The notes: generated by a model not told the origin, from the letters alone. DNA of 64,000 bases from Panonychus citri (GCF_014898815.1 NW_026515482.1:496001-560000); one strand, 5' to 3'. Counted from the first letter of the stretch, positions 10,409 to 20,686 are shown. A program made the numbers and translations.

Positions 10409-10493
10409 GATGAACACTTAATAAATGAGAATTTAAAAAGAAGTTGTTTGTACTATTTAGTTGATCACCTTTTACGTTAAAGATCAGTTGAAA

Positions 10494-11027
10494 ATGATAC
10501 TGAAGATGAAAGATTACAGTCTACCAAAAATTACTAATATTGTCTCGTGTTGGGACTTGTGTCGAAGTATTATTATAAAAGGTGCTTCAGGAAAAACAAA
10601 GAAGAGATTCAATGCCGATGTGATCAGAGATAAAGGTAAATGCTTACTCGTATTTGAATCAGGAAAAGTTAATGCAACAGGATTTAAAACTATAACTTCA
10701 GCAGGTGCATTTGTTCAAAAGCACTTCCCTCTGGATAAAATTAAATTTGTAAGAGTTTGTAACTACGTTGCTTCAGGAAAAATTTATCCGCGAATAGATG
10801 TAAACATTTTTGTTAAAGCAAATGATAATGTTTCATATGAACCCGAACTTTTCAATGGTATCTATTGGAGGGATGGTAAAGTATGTGTTATTTACTTTCC
10901 AAAAGGCTCTTACATTATAACCGGAGGTAAAACTAGAAGACACTTACGACATATTTTTGAAAAGTTTTTCTCTTGTCTCTCTTTTGCTATAAAAAGACCA
11001 GTAAATCAAGAAATCAATTCAGTTTAA
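10494..11027 (+). CDS. TATA-box-binding-protein-like protein
   Basis: About 177 residues with the two-repeat layout of TBP. In the first repeat (about residues 25-85) KRFNADVIR and LLVFESGKVNATG match TBP's KRFaAvImR and alIFsSGKmvvTG. In the second (about 115-170) SYEPELFNGIYW, VCVIYFPKGSYIITGGKTR and HIFEKFF match TBP's SYEPELFPGLIYRM, vLLIFvSGKivlTGaKvR and aFenIyp. The spacing between repeats also fits. The protein is more divergent in repeat 1 and lacks the long N-terminal domain. TBP binds the TATA box and starts transcription; here it likely directs transcription of element genes (inference). The start chosen is the first ATG; the next, four codons on, is also possible. The PC4-like gene follows after 58 bp. 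Confidence 0.75.
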   Translation: MILKMKDYSLPKITNIVSCWDLCRSIIIKGASGKTKKRFNADVIRDKGKCLLVFESGKVNATGFKTITSAGAFVQKHFPLDKIKFVRVCNYVASGKIYPRIDVNIFVKANDNVSYEPELFNGIYWRDGKVCVIYFPKGSYIITGGKTRRHLRHIFEKFFSCLSFAIKRPVNQEINSV

Positions 11028-11085
11028 AGTTTTCTCTTCATCATCATCCGTCAATATTATACTTAGTTTTCAACTTAAAATCATT

Positions 11086-11811
11086 ATGCCTGTTTTGACC
11101 TGGAGCTCATTAAAGCCAATTGTTATCAACCCTGATTTGAAAATTACCGTTTCTTATGGAGTAGATGAATTCGGAGATGTTACTTGTACACGTTCGGACA
11201 TTCGGTTTTACTATAACAATCATCCGACTCGTAATGGACTGAACCTCAAGCGATGGGAACTTATTCATCTTGGTAGATACATTTCTATGATGATCAAAGG
11301 AACTGCAGAGGAATTGGAAAGTATTGATGAGCTTTCTATCGTTAAGCTTGACTCTGGTGATCTTCAATGTGAGAAGAGACATGCAAAGCTGAAGATTGAA
11401 GCTAAATACTTTAATGTTCTGGACAATCTGATTCCTGGTATCGTCTTACTTCATGAATTCGTTAAAGATCCTCTTGGAAAATATCCGGCTTCCTTATTAC
11501 AACAAGCGTGTTTATTCTCTAAATTTATTGATGGTCAGGATAAAAATCCTATGATTAAATGGGAGGAAGAAGAGTTGCTTGAACCCGGGAAGCTAACGGA
11601 TGAACAAAAAGACACCATGAAAGGGAAAAAGAATGAACTTTTCGATTTTTACTCTGCTTCCTTTGGCAAGATTGACGGTTTGTCAACAGATTTACCTTCA
11701 TTTGAGGAGGTAATTTCCTCTGGATTTGCAGGAAATCTTGCAGATTTTGCGAAAGAGAACAAGATAACGTTTCGCTCTCTAATTATTGTATTGAAAATGA
11801 TTTGTGATTGA
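11086..11811 (+). CDS. PC4/SUB1-like single-stranded-DNA-binding coactivator domain protein
   Basis: 241 residues. The first 70 resemble the PC4 (p15/SUB1) fold: VSYGVDEFGDV, then DIRFYYNNHPTRNGLNLKRWELIHL, which fits the PC4 pattern of a DIR.Y strand, a short loop and a G.sL...W..L helix. The remaining 170 residues are unrelated to PC4 and not recognised; they are helix-rich and acidic around residues 165-185. PC4 proteins bind single-stranded DNA and help transcription initiation. Placing it directly behind a TBP-like gene gives a possible two-gene transcription module (inference). It could instead be a replication single-strand-binding protein, which Polintons otherwise often lack. Confidence 0.5.
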   Translation: MPVLTWSSLKPIVINPDLKITVSYGVDEFGDVTCTRSDIRFYYNNHPTRNGLNLKRWELIHLGRYISMMIKGTAEELESIDELSIVKLDSGDLQCEKRHAKLKIEAKYFNVLDNLIPGIVLLHEFVKDPLGKYPASLLQQACLFSKFIDGQDKNPMIKWEEEELLEPGKLTDEQKDTMKGKKNELFDFYSASFGKIDGLSTDLPSFEEVISSGFAGNLADFAKENKITFRSLIIVLKMICD

Positions 11812-11906
11812 TTGTACTCATTTAACTTTCTGAATCCATTTAATAAACTTGATTTAAATTGAACTTTCTGCTTGTGTGTTTACAAAATTATTTTCATCTT
11901 AAAAAA

Positions 11907-12377
11907 ATGAATTCCAATATATGTGCTTTTTTTGATGTACAAGGTTTCCACAACAATGGTTTATTCATTCCACGTGAACTTGCTCTTCTTAGTGATCTAT
12001 CAACGGTTCATTTTGCTATCGATCATCGTCAAAAAACTTCAGACATATCTCTGGAAAGTTCGTGGTCGATAGCCACGGAAACATCAATGGTTCATGGACT
12101 ACCATTCGAATGTAATGGACATGGACTTCGTGTCAATCAGGCGACCAGTCTTCTTTCAACTTTTTATGGATCAAGTACCACGCAGGATGAGTTTCTCATG
12201 GCCTATGTCTCTCCTGATGCTGAAGGTGTTCTCCGTCGTATGGGAATTCCAAGGATTAAGATTAATTTAGCTACCAATCCACGAGGGAAACCATGTCAAC
12301 TCCATCCTGCTGATGCTAAGTATCAATGTGCATTGAAAACGGTTGTACAAATGTGGCATGAAAACCGTACTAAGTGA
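11907..12377 (+). CDS. Hypothetical protein with DVQGF motif
   Basis: About 156 residues from the ATG at 11907. Near the start it has FFDVQGFHNNGLFIPRELALL, and near the end CQLH.......CAL..V..MW. An acidic residue in a D-x-Q-x-F start and a cysteine/histidine end recur, as I recall, in small unknown proteins of invertebrate mobile elements, but I cannot name a function. A diverged DEDD-type nuclease fold is one possibility. It is the last + strand gene before the TCGCGA-rich region. Confidence 0.5.
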   Translation: MNSNICAFFDVQGFHNNGLFIPRELALLSDLSTVHFAIDHRQKTSDISLESSWSIATETSMVHGLPFECNGHGLRVNQATSLLSTFYGSSTTQDEFLMAYVSPDAEGVLRRMGIPRIKINLATNPRGKPCQLHPADAKYQCALKTVVQMWHENRTK

Positions 12378-12539
12378 TTAAATAGTTTATGAATAAAAAA
12401 AGAATAAAACAGAAGATAATTAAAGAGAAAAAGTTTTTACACTCATAACAATTAATACTTTAGGTATTTGAAATTAAAACAATAAAAAATTTTCATCCAT
12501 ATTTCATCTACTTTTTTTATACTTAACAAATTTTTCTTG

Positions 12540-12710
12540 TTAAATATTTTCTTTCATCTCGCGAAATCCGAGAAACCCATTAACTCGCGTGATCTTAGTG
12601 GACATGGATATCATTTATCTCGCGAGGTAGGAGAAATCAACATTCTCGCGATACCTCTAAGACCAGTGAGCTCGATTAACTCGCGAGAAAGCCCCCCCCG
12701 CCAGGGTTTA
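12540..12710. promoter_or_regulatory. TCGCGA-rich array A
   Basis: The motif (A/C)TCGCG(A/T) occurs six times in about 130 bp, four times within CTCGCGA or ACTCGCG. The sequence is otherwise AT-rich. It ends with a run of eight C. A second such array lies at 18300-18440, again right behind the stop of a + strand gene. TCGCGA is a perfect palindrome, as expected for a dimeric DNA-binding protein. Function unknown; transcript end, insulator or replication site are possibilities. Confidence 0.55.
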
Positions 12711-12773
12711 ACGTAATGACAAACCAGTAGGATACTTACCTACCAAACGTCTACCGAACTTAGTTAAATTGCA

Positions 12774-13236
12774 TTTCTAAAATTGGTCTCCGGTCTTCTC
12801 CGGAATTGAGAGTTATCATTTTCCATCAGTATTGATCAGAGTAATCAGTGGAATAAATTTCATATTGGGTGTGGTTGTTGGTGGGGAGAAAAAAATTTTT
12901 TCCCACAAAATTTCAGAAAATTGAATTAAATTTCTAAAATTGGTCTCCGGTCTTCTCCGGAATTGAGAGTTATCATTTTCCATCAGTATTGATCAGAGTA
13001 ATCAGTGGAATAAATTTCATATTGGGTGTGGTTGTTGGTGGTGAGAAAAAAATTTTTTCCCACAAAATTTCGGAAAATTGAATTAAATTTCTAAAATTGG
13101 TCTCCGGTCTTCTCCGGAATTGAGAGTCATCATTTTCCATCAGTATTGATCAGAGTAATCAGTGGAATAAATTTCATATTGGGTGTGGTTGTTAGTGGGG
13201 AGAAAAAAATCTTTCCTCAAAAATTTCGGAAAAAAT
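12774..13236 (+). repeat. Three tandem copies of a 157-bp unit
   Basis: Units start at 12774, 12931 and 13088 with TTTCTAAAATTGGTCTCCGG and are about 97% alike. Each holds an inverted GGTCTCCGG/CCGG part and a run reading GGAGAAAAAAATTTTTTCCC, which is itself a near-palindrome. No open frame runs through it. It lies between the left gene group and the intron-bearing gene at 13404. Confidence 0.9.
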
Positions 13237-13403
13237 GGTTGGTTTGTTACTAAGGATTGAATAAATTGTAAATGCATAATAATTCTTTTCATCCATTTTT
13301 CCACAAATGCAATTCAGCTAAAATAAACAAAAATAGGTACGTCAGAGCAAACAAAATTTTGTCAAATTTTTTCTCTTCGTAATTACATTATTAAATTTTC
13401 AAT

Positions 13404-13802
13404 ATGGATCACGTTATAAACAATATACCTAATGTAAGTAAATTTCATGACTTAAGTTATGACAATTAATTTTTCACGATTTCTCAATCTTAGATCATTG
13501 AAAGAGCCATTTATTCTAGACTGAGTGACCAATATAAAATCTATGAAAAAGAAGGAGAAGATTTGGTACAAACAATTTTGGATTATGGATTTACTGAAGT
13601 TTTATCATACACAATTGGAGGTTACACGACAAATGATCAGATCAGGAGTATCCTTGATAGGCAAATGCCATCAGTGTTTCATCCAGCTTATCAATATGTG
13701 TGTAGTTTGAATGAAATCGATATTTTACTAGTACAAATCCGAAATGTGATGTATTGTATTGCTCATCAGATACCTGGTAGCCGTTCGATTATTTTGAATT
13801 AA
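13404..13802 (+). CDS. Hypothetical Polinton protein with a 60-bp intron
   Basis: Exon 1 is 13404-13433 (10 codons, MDHVINNIPN). The intron is 13434-13493, starting GTAAGTA and ending TCTTAG after a T-rich tract. Exon 2 is 13494-13802. The frame is continuous across the splice and gives 112 residues. The protein has no domain I recognise; it is mildly acidic with a hydrophobic C-terminal third. The 61-bp intron in the polymerase gene just downstream, with the same GTAAGT start, supports the model. Confidence 0.6.
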
Positions 13803-13847
13803 ATGTAAAATTGAGATAAGATTTGGAGAAAAAAACATGACAATTTA

Positions 13848-14213
13848 TTACAGAGATGAAGATGTTACAATCAATTCAGATTCATTAATCATGAGTATTT
13901 TATCTTCAACGAGTCTCATATAATCAACAAGATAATTATACAAAGTAACAGTACTTTCCGATTCAATCAAATTTTTTAATTTAATCAAGTGATCACTCAG
14001 TAAGTCTACATTATCACAACAAAAATGTTCACCGACTTCACCATCACTCGATGTAACCGAATTAACACATGATAGAGACACTTTTCGCTTACGCTCGTAT
14101 TCATTGATGATAACTTGTATTCTTCTTTTGAGTGACGGCAGCTCCACTTGACGTTGTATTCTCCACAGAACAAATGTAAGATTTCTTGATAACTTTTTGT
14201 AAAAAACATCCAT
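13848..14213 (-). CDS. Hypothetical Polinton protein
   Basis: 121 residues, convergent with the gene at 13404 (46 bp between stops) and divergent from the polymerase gene (180 bp between starts). Helix-rich, basic in the first 45 residues (LKRRIQVIINEYERKRK) and acidic later. No known domain. The shared 180-bp AT-rich gap probably holds both promoters. Confidence 0.55.
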   Translation of the reverse strand: MDVFYKKLSRNLTFVLWRIQRQVELPSLKRRIQVIINEYERKRKVSLSCVNSVTSSDGEVGEHFCCDNVDLLSDHLIKLKNLIESESTVTLYNYLVDYMRLVEDKILMINESELIVTSSSL

Positions 14214-14392
14214 AGCTCTTCGAAATTAAACTCTTTCGTACACTGAGATTTTTATAAAGTTGCTGAATTTTTTTATTGCGCGTGTGTGACAAAAAATTGG
14301 GGTATAAATAAAATTGAAATATTCATATTTGATTTAGTTGATATTTATATTGCATTTTAAATCATAAGTATTATTTTAATTGAAAAACTAGA

Positions 14393-17300
14393 ATGGATGA
14401 TCAGGTAAGTTTTCTTGAATCTGTGAATTTTTAAATTTAATATTTTAATATCTTTCTTATTTTAGGGGTTAAGATGTAGATTTTGTCAAATTGTCTTTGA
14501 CGACTTAGGTGACTTCATAAACCATTCATGTTGTGACAATGATTCATTGGATGAATTGCAAATTTACTTAACCAGTGGGTTATTCGAACCATCAACAGTG
14601 CCGACACAAAATGAAGATAGACAACAACAACAACAACAACAACTTCAAGTAGTAGATGATCTTGCTGCAATTAGTCAGTCTATTGGTAGCTGTCCTCAGT
14701 GTAACCAGTTTTTCGGTGACTTTTCTACTCTTTTGGATCACACATGCTATCCAACACAACCTACAAACAACAGTGAAAACAGTAAAATGGAGATTGAAGG
14801 TTTAGTTTGTGAAAAATGTTCAACGAGATTCGACACAAATCAACAACTAGAAAGTCATGTTAAAATTTGTGGCTTGATACTTGCATCACCTAAAGTAACA
14901 GATATAGTTGAACTTTTCAATTTCACTTTGATCAAACAAGCATTCAGATCGAAGTATCGCTTATATTCAAGAAAATTTGATAAATGTTACACATTGGAAG
15001 ATCTACATACCAACACTGTTCCAGATTTGAAAGCTATGGTTGAGTCATTGTCAAGAGAACTTGGTCCACTGAAAATTTCATTTTCAATTAACATTGTATT
15101 TGAAAAACTTGGTACGAAAGATTTCGTCACTTCGTATATTCATTCAATTTTTAAAGTTTATCTGAGTGAATGTGATGATTTGGATCAATTACTCATGGAT
15201 AGTTTCTCTGAGATTCAAAGTATAATTGATCATTATACGGAGAGAGGAAGTGGTTTCATCATAGTTTGTATTTCATCTCTAGATGTTTATGTTGCATGGT
15301 ATCAGCCACACCATGGAGGATGCCGTCTCCAGAAATTACCAAAGCAACTCTATGGAAAGAGATGTTTTGTAAGTCTTAACTGTAAGACAAGCTGTTTTAT
15401 GTATTCAATATTAGCGAGTATATATGGAGACGTTGACAAACATCGCGTAACACAATATACTCGATACATCAATAACCATAATTTCTCAAAATGGACAGGA
15501 GATGTTACTCTTGAGCAGATAAACGGCTTTGAAAAGGTTAATGATATATCTGTTAGTGTTTTTTCATACAACTTAGATGGTAAATACATAATCCCTCTTC
15601 GTATTACCAGAGAGAAAAAGAGTAAACACGTTAAATTACTCTTATATGCTGATCATTTCTATCCCATTATAAGCTTACGTAGAGCCTTGAACAGTAAAAC
15701 TAATAGAAGACGATACCACTGTGAAAGATGTCTACATGGGTATACTTCTAAAGAAAAACTTGCAACTCATCTGATTGATTGTGAAAATAGAGCCGTACAA
15801 CGAGTGAAACTACCCGTGGTATCGATACAAACTCCATTTGCAGATTTGGTTAAGAGGAACTTGAAAAAAGAAAGCAAACACCCTTTCATCATTTATGCAG
15901 ATTTTGAAAGTGTATGTATACCAACTGGTGATCCAAGAAAAGTATCTCGTCACGAGCCTAGTAGTTATGGTTATATAGTTGTTGACTGGAACAAACGTGT
16001 GATTAAGAGCGATTATAAACACGGAGAAAACATCATCAATGATTTCCTGAGTAGTGTTAAGCAAACTGAGAAGTGGTTAGATGATTACCTGAAAGTTAAT
16101 GCCTGCAAGCCAATGACGATCACATTTGATCAGACACAAAGTTTTAAAACTGAATGGAATTGTTGGATCTGTGGTGGTTTCTTGGGAGGAGATAGAGTGA
16201 GAGACCATGATCATTTTACTGGTGCATATCGAGGTGCTGCTCACAAGTCCTGCAATGTAAACTACTCCATTCCCAAAAGAATTCCAATTTTCTTCCATAA
16301 CCTTAAGAACTATGATAGTCATTTACTTATTGCTGGAATGGACGGTAAAACCTTCTCTTCCAATATTACCATAATACCGCAATCTTTGGAAAAGTATATT
16401 GGATGGTATTCCGGTAATTTAGCTTTTCTTGATTCGTATGCTTTTTTACCTGCTAGCCTTGACACTCTATCGAAAGATTTAAGCCTAGTCGATAAGGAGC
16501 ACTTTTTACGTCAAGAGTGGAAAACTCGTGATCTAACCGACCTTCTTGATAAAGCTGTCCTTCCATACGAATATTTGGACTCATTTGAAAGGTATGAAGA
16601 GAGAAATCTACCTGCAATAGAATCATTCTATTCATCTCTCACTGATAAATCTATTACAATTGAAATGTATGAAAGATTAACGCGTGTCTGGAGACAATTT
16701 AACTGCCAAAAATTGGGTGATCTGATAGACATTTATTTACGTTTAGATGTACTTTTGTTAGCCGCTGTTTTTGAAAACTTTAGAGAAACAAGTTTAAATG
16801 ACTTTGCTATTGATCCGCCACATTATATGTCAGTTCCTGGTTTATCTTTTGCCTCAGCGATAAAGATGCTTAAAGTATCCCTGAAGATCTTTACTGATCT
16901 GGAAATGTACATGATGGTTGAGAACGGAATAAGAGGTGGTTTCACTACAGTGGCCAAGAGACACGTAAAAGCAAACAATAAATTGGTTCAATCATACGAC
17001 GGAGGCGATCAAACATGGATTCTTTATTTTGACGTGAACAATTTATATGGCAAGGCAATGTGTGATGTTCTACCGTTTGGTAACTATCAATGGTTAGAGT
17101 CACGACAGTTAAACTGTTACCTATCTGTCGAAGACGATGCACCAACAGGTTACATTCTTGAAGTTGATCTAATCTATCCTGAGACACTGCACGATCTACA
17201 TAACGATTTTCCACTTGCTCCACATAAAATGGTAATTTCAGATTCAATGTTAAGTCCAACCGCTAAATCTATTCTCGATGAACTAGACCAGAAGTCAACA

Positions 17301-18279
17301 AAAACTGAGAAACTTGTTGCTACTTTTCTTCCTAAAACCCGATATGTTATCCACTACCGAATGCTGAAGTATTACGTCAAACATGGATTGAAAGTGACGC
17401 ATATTCACCGAGTAATATCTTTCCATCAAAAGCGTTGGTTATCACCGTACATCAACCTTTGCACCGAAAAGAGGAAACAAGCATCCTCTCCTTTTGTCTC
17501 ATCCCTTTACAAGCTATTTGTAAACAGCAATTATGGTAAATTGATGGAAGATAAAAGGAAAAGAGTTAAAGTTGACTTGGTGACAACAGATACTATGGCT
17601 GCAAGACGAACTCGAAAGCATCTATGTAAAAACATGCGAATCCTCTCAGATGATAAAGTGCTTTTTCAAATGCTACCGGATACCGTTTTACTTGACAAAC
17701 CCATAATTGTTGGTTTTACTGTATTAGAGTTGGCTAAACTTCATGTTTACACCCTCTACTATGATAGATTTAAATCTTATTTTCATGATAACATCAGTTT
17801 AGTATATTCTGATACTGATTCTCTCTTAGTTGAGATAAAAACTGACGATTTAGTTCGAGATATGGATCATTTTTCAGATATAATGGATTTCAGTGATCTT
17901 CCTGTTGAACACTGCTTGTATAGCAGTAACAATCGAAAAAATTGGATGTCTAAAGGATGAGATGAATGGTCAAGTGATTGAAGAAGTTATCGCTCTGAGA
18001 CCAAAACTGTATGCAATCAAAACACAAAGCGAGGTTAAAAAGAGGGCTAAAGGAGTTCAAGGTGTTGTAGTTGAGAACCAGTTATCATTTGAGGATTATA
18101 AAAATTCTCTTTTCAATGTGAAAACAGTTCGAAGGACAACACGTAGACTGGGATCAGAAAATCACATTGTTCATCTATATGTAAACGATAAGATTGCTTT
18201 ATCACCATTTGAAGATAAGCGTTACCTCATTGATTCTGTAAACTCTCTTGCCTATGGACACTACTCAATAAAACAATAA
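14393..18279 (+). CDS. polB: Protein-primed DNA polymerase B, with intron and one frame break
   Basis: Exon 1 is 14393-14404 (MDDQ), the intron is 14405-14465 (GTAAGT to TTTTAG, 61 bp), and exon 2 starts at 14466. Residues about 5-25 and later two more Cys/His pairs form C2H2-type fingers, then a QQQQQQ run. The exonuclease motifs are DFES (nt ~15901), HNLKNYDSH (~16296) and YLRLD (~16736). Polymerase motif A is DVNNLYGKAM (~17029), B is NSNYGKLM (~17524) and C is YSDTDS (~17805). All catalytic residues are present. The frame then breaks at a six-A run (17936-17941). The last ~105 residues, with the K-x-Y motif region (LRPKLYAIK), continue in the next frame to 18279. Replicates the element from its ends. 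Whether the break is real or a consensus error cannot be told from one copy. Confidence 0.93.
14405..14465 (+). other. 61-bp spliceosomal intron in the polymerase gene
   Basis: GTAAGT donor, T-rich tract and TTTTAG acceptor. Removing it joins MDDQ to a zinc-finger-like stretch in the polymerase frame; without it the frame has no ATG before residue ~300. Confidence 0.7.
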
Positions 18280-18299
18280 TCTATTGAATTGTCTGTAAG

Positions 18300-18440
18300 A
18301 TTTCTTCTTTCTCGCGAATATAGTGATATCAATTTACTCGCGATTAAAAGGATCTCATTTTCCTCGCGAATTATGAGAAATCCTCATTCTCGCGAGACCT
18401 GACCGATCACTGAATTTTTGAGCTCATGAGTTCGCGCCCA
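18300..18440. promoter_or_regulatory. TCGCGA-rich array B
   Basis: Four TCTCGCGA or CTCGCGA type motifs and two degenerate ones in 140 bp, between the polymerase stop and the end of the convergent protease gene. Array A at 12540-12710 has the same motif, spacing of about 30 bp and even the flanking text GAGAAATC..CATTCTCGCGA. Confidence 0.6.
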
Positions 18441-18540
18441 CCCGGAGGAACTTGTTATTTCGAGTTCACATTTTATTTTTATTTTAATAGAGAGTAGTTT
18501 TTGTACATTAAATACTCATTTCTCGAATGGTTACAGCTTT

Positions 18541-18903
18541 TCATAAGTTTAAAGAAAGATTTTTGTTCGACATCAGTACAAAAGTAAACAATAATAGCCA
18601 AGCTGATGAATCATCTCCTTGATATTTTGATTTCGATATTTGATAGAAGGAAACGCTTCTCTGCATGAATGATAAAATTTCAGGAGGAGGGGGTCGTCCG
18701 AAAGAGTCAAAGTAAATAGCTCTACGGTTACTGTCAATGTATACCGATACCCAATGTGAACCTGGTTGGTAAGAAGGATCCAAATTTACAATGTAATTTA
18801 TTTTTGTTGTTGGAATCACCAAAGGTAAATTATTGATTGAATAAACTCCACCGAAAAACTTGTTTCCAGACAATAACATTTCCAGCTCTCTCGATGTTAA
18901 CAT
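18541..18903 (-). pseudogene. Adenain-like cysteine protease, broken at the catalytic Cys region
   Basis: 120 residues in frame. Recognisable are GSHWVSVYID with the catalytic His (about residue 53) and YFDSFG with the Asp. KYQ with the oxyanion Gln follows at about residue 97. The Cys-Gly that should follow the Gln by a few residues is absent. A frame break at about 18593-18606 removes it, and the last ~20 residues are out-of-frame text. Adenain-type proteases process capsid precursors in Polintons and adenoviruses. First gene at the left edge of the minus-strand block. Length is slightly short for the family (about 180-200), so the N-terminus may also be abbreviated. Confidence 0.8.
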
Positions 18904-18917
18904 CCTTTGTTAATCAC

Positions 18918-20167
18918 TCAATAATCTATTACAACGGTTCGCTCTCTGTCAACTGTTATCAGGTTATCAAATTGTCCAAGTACAATCAGTTTAACTTGTT
19001 TAGTCAATGTTTTAGAAAATCTAATTTCACATCTTATAGACCCTCGCCTAAGTAGATTTAGTGTTCCCGTTTCTCCCCCCAGTGTACCATCACTACTCAA
19101 ATCAAAGGCAAATAGGCAATAATTTGACTTGTATTTGTCATAGTCAATGTCACATTGCGGGATTCCGTCGTCTTGACCAGTGTAACGGTAAAGATTGATA
19201 AATTCTCTCATGTACAAGTTTCCTCAAAGTCAGGTTGGTATGGGACTGTTGGTACATGGTTACCGTCAACATTCAAAGCTAAGTGAGAAACTGAAAAATT
19301 GTCAAATTTAAATGGGCCTGACTGTCGATCACCAGAAAATGATTCTTCACTAACAAAGCCTAAGATGATACGCTTAGGTAGGAAGCCATTGAACAAATTT
19401 TCAACTGTTATCATGTTAACATCCTTTGTTATTGTAAAGTTTTTCATTTCGTTTCTTATGATGAAATATTTTGCTGGTACTCTACTAAGTGTTGTGAGAA
19501 GTGCTGCTTGAGCATCGGGAAATAGTTTAACCCTTCTAACAAACAATGATAAACTTGTTATTTTAGTTTTATATGTTTCTGTGTCAGCCTCAGTTGTTGC
19601 CCAAACTGGAAAGGTTAACGGACTTCGGGTTAGTTTGAAAGTCATGGGTAATCCACTCACCATCAATCGATCTTGTTGACAAATGGGTAAATGTAAACGA
19701 AAGAATAGATCATAGGTTCGACTTGCAACAACAAATTGAGGTTCTTTTCGTGAAAGGTTACCAGTGTCCACAGGGTTGGGAAATTTATAAAGAAGATCTT
19801 CAAGAAAAGCCTGATAGTGGTACATGTTTGAAGCTTGACATAAGTTTACACCATTGAGAAATAAGTCGATTTGCTCAAATAGAGCATTCCCAAAATTGCG
19901 AGCCATCATTGCTTTTACTGCATTTTTTGTTGGTTCATTTGTTCCATCAATTATTTGAACTTTCATGTGTAACATTGTAGCCGCCATATCTGTCATATCC
20001 TCAGAAGGTGGAACTGCAATTTCATAGACAAGGCTACTTTCCAGGCTTGCCGATGGTCGGTATTCAGTTTCATAGCTTGACTCTATTGTTACTTGTGTAG
20101 ATGGAACTGTAAACAAGGTTAGCTCACTTTTCCCTGCCGGGTTTGAGTCAACGTGTAGATACTCCAT
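18918..20167 (-). CDS. Major capsid protein (double jelly roll), with frame break
   Basis: The first 319 residues run from the ATG at 20167 to 19208. The last ~95 are in another frame (19217 to 18918), overlapping by 10 bp. The first part has the FEQIDLFLNGVNL and SNMYHYQAFLEDLL stretches. The second has INLYRYTGQDDG, YCLFAFDLSSDG and a closing LGQFDNLITVDRERTVVIDY. Together these fit Polinton major capsid proteins, including the typical C-terminal FDL.(S/T).DG. About 415 residues would be short for the family (often 450 or more). The protein forms the shell. The 5' ATG overlaps the stop of the preceding core gene (TAATG). The break lies next to GAGGAAACTTG, not at a long homopolymer. Confidence 0.82.
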
Positions 20168-20652
20168 TATCCGAAAATATCCTTTCTTTGCTTTCTTTTC
20201 TTACTTTTACTTTTCACTCGTTTTACACTTCTCTTACGCTGGACAGTTTTTCTTCTTCTTCGTCTCTTTTTAGCCTTGACTGCTTTGATTAATTTCTTAT
20301 ATGCTTGTAATCCTACATTACCAGAACCTTTTTGCTCTAATAACTTGTTCACTTTAGCTATAGATTGAGTTGTTGCATTTCGAAGCCCTTCTTTTGCTCT
20401 CTCTTTCAATGCATCTTTAAACCTTCTCTTCTCCAACATATCAGCTCCAACGTTTACCCCTGTACGTAGAAACTGTTTACCCAGAAATTTCAGAATAGGA
20501 ATTCCAAATCTTGCAATTAACGTACCTATCCCATACCCTCTTTGATATGGTGAACCTTTGAAAACACTTATATCACCGAAACCACTTCCTACTTGAGACG
20601 CGAAAAACCTTTGCAGGTCTGATTCACATGAACAATGAACTTTTCTTGACAT
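20167..20652 (-). CDS. Basic virion core protein (pVI/pX-like region)
   Basis: 161 residues. The middle has GYGIGTLIARFGIPILKFLGKQFLRTGVNVGADML, a glycine-rich amphipathic segment typical of the protein encoded beside the Polinton major capsid. The last 35 residues are dominated by Lys and Arg (KKRRRRRKTVQRKR, then KSKSKKRKQRK), as in DNA-condensing core proteins. The family resembles adenovirus pVI/pX in layout. It is unbroken. Inference: binds the genome in the particle, and the amphipathic part may disrupt membranes. Confidence 0.7.
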   Translation of the reverse strand: MSRKVHCSCESDLQRFFASQVGSGFGDISVFKGSPYQRGYGIGTLIARFGIPILKFLGKQFLRTGVNVGADMLEKRRFKDALKERAKEGLRNATTQSIAKVNKLLEQKGSGNVGLQAYKKLIKAVKAKKRRRRRKTVQRKRSVKRVKSKSKKRKQRKDIFG

Positions 20653-20686
20653 TTTTTTTTATTCTCAGTGATAGTTTTACAATTTC

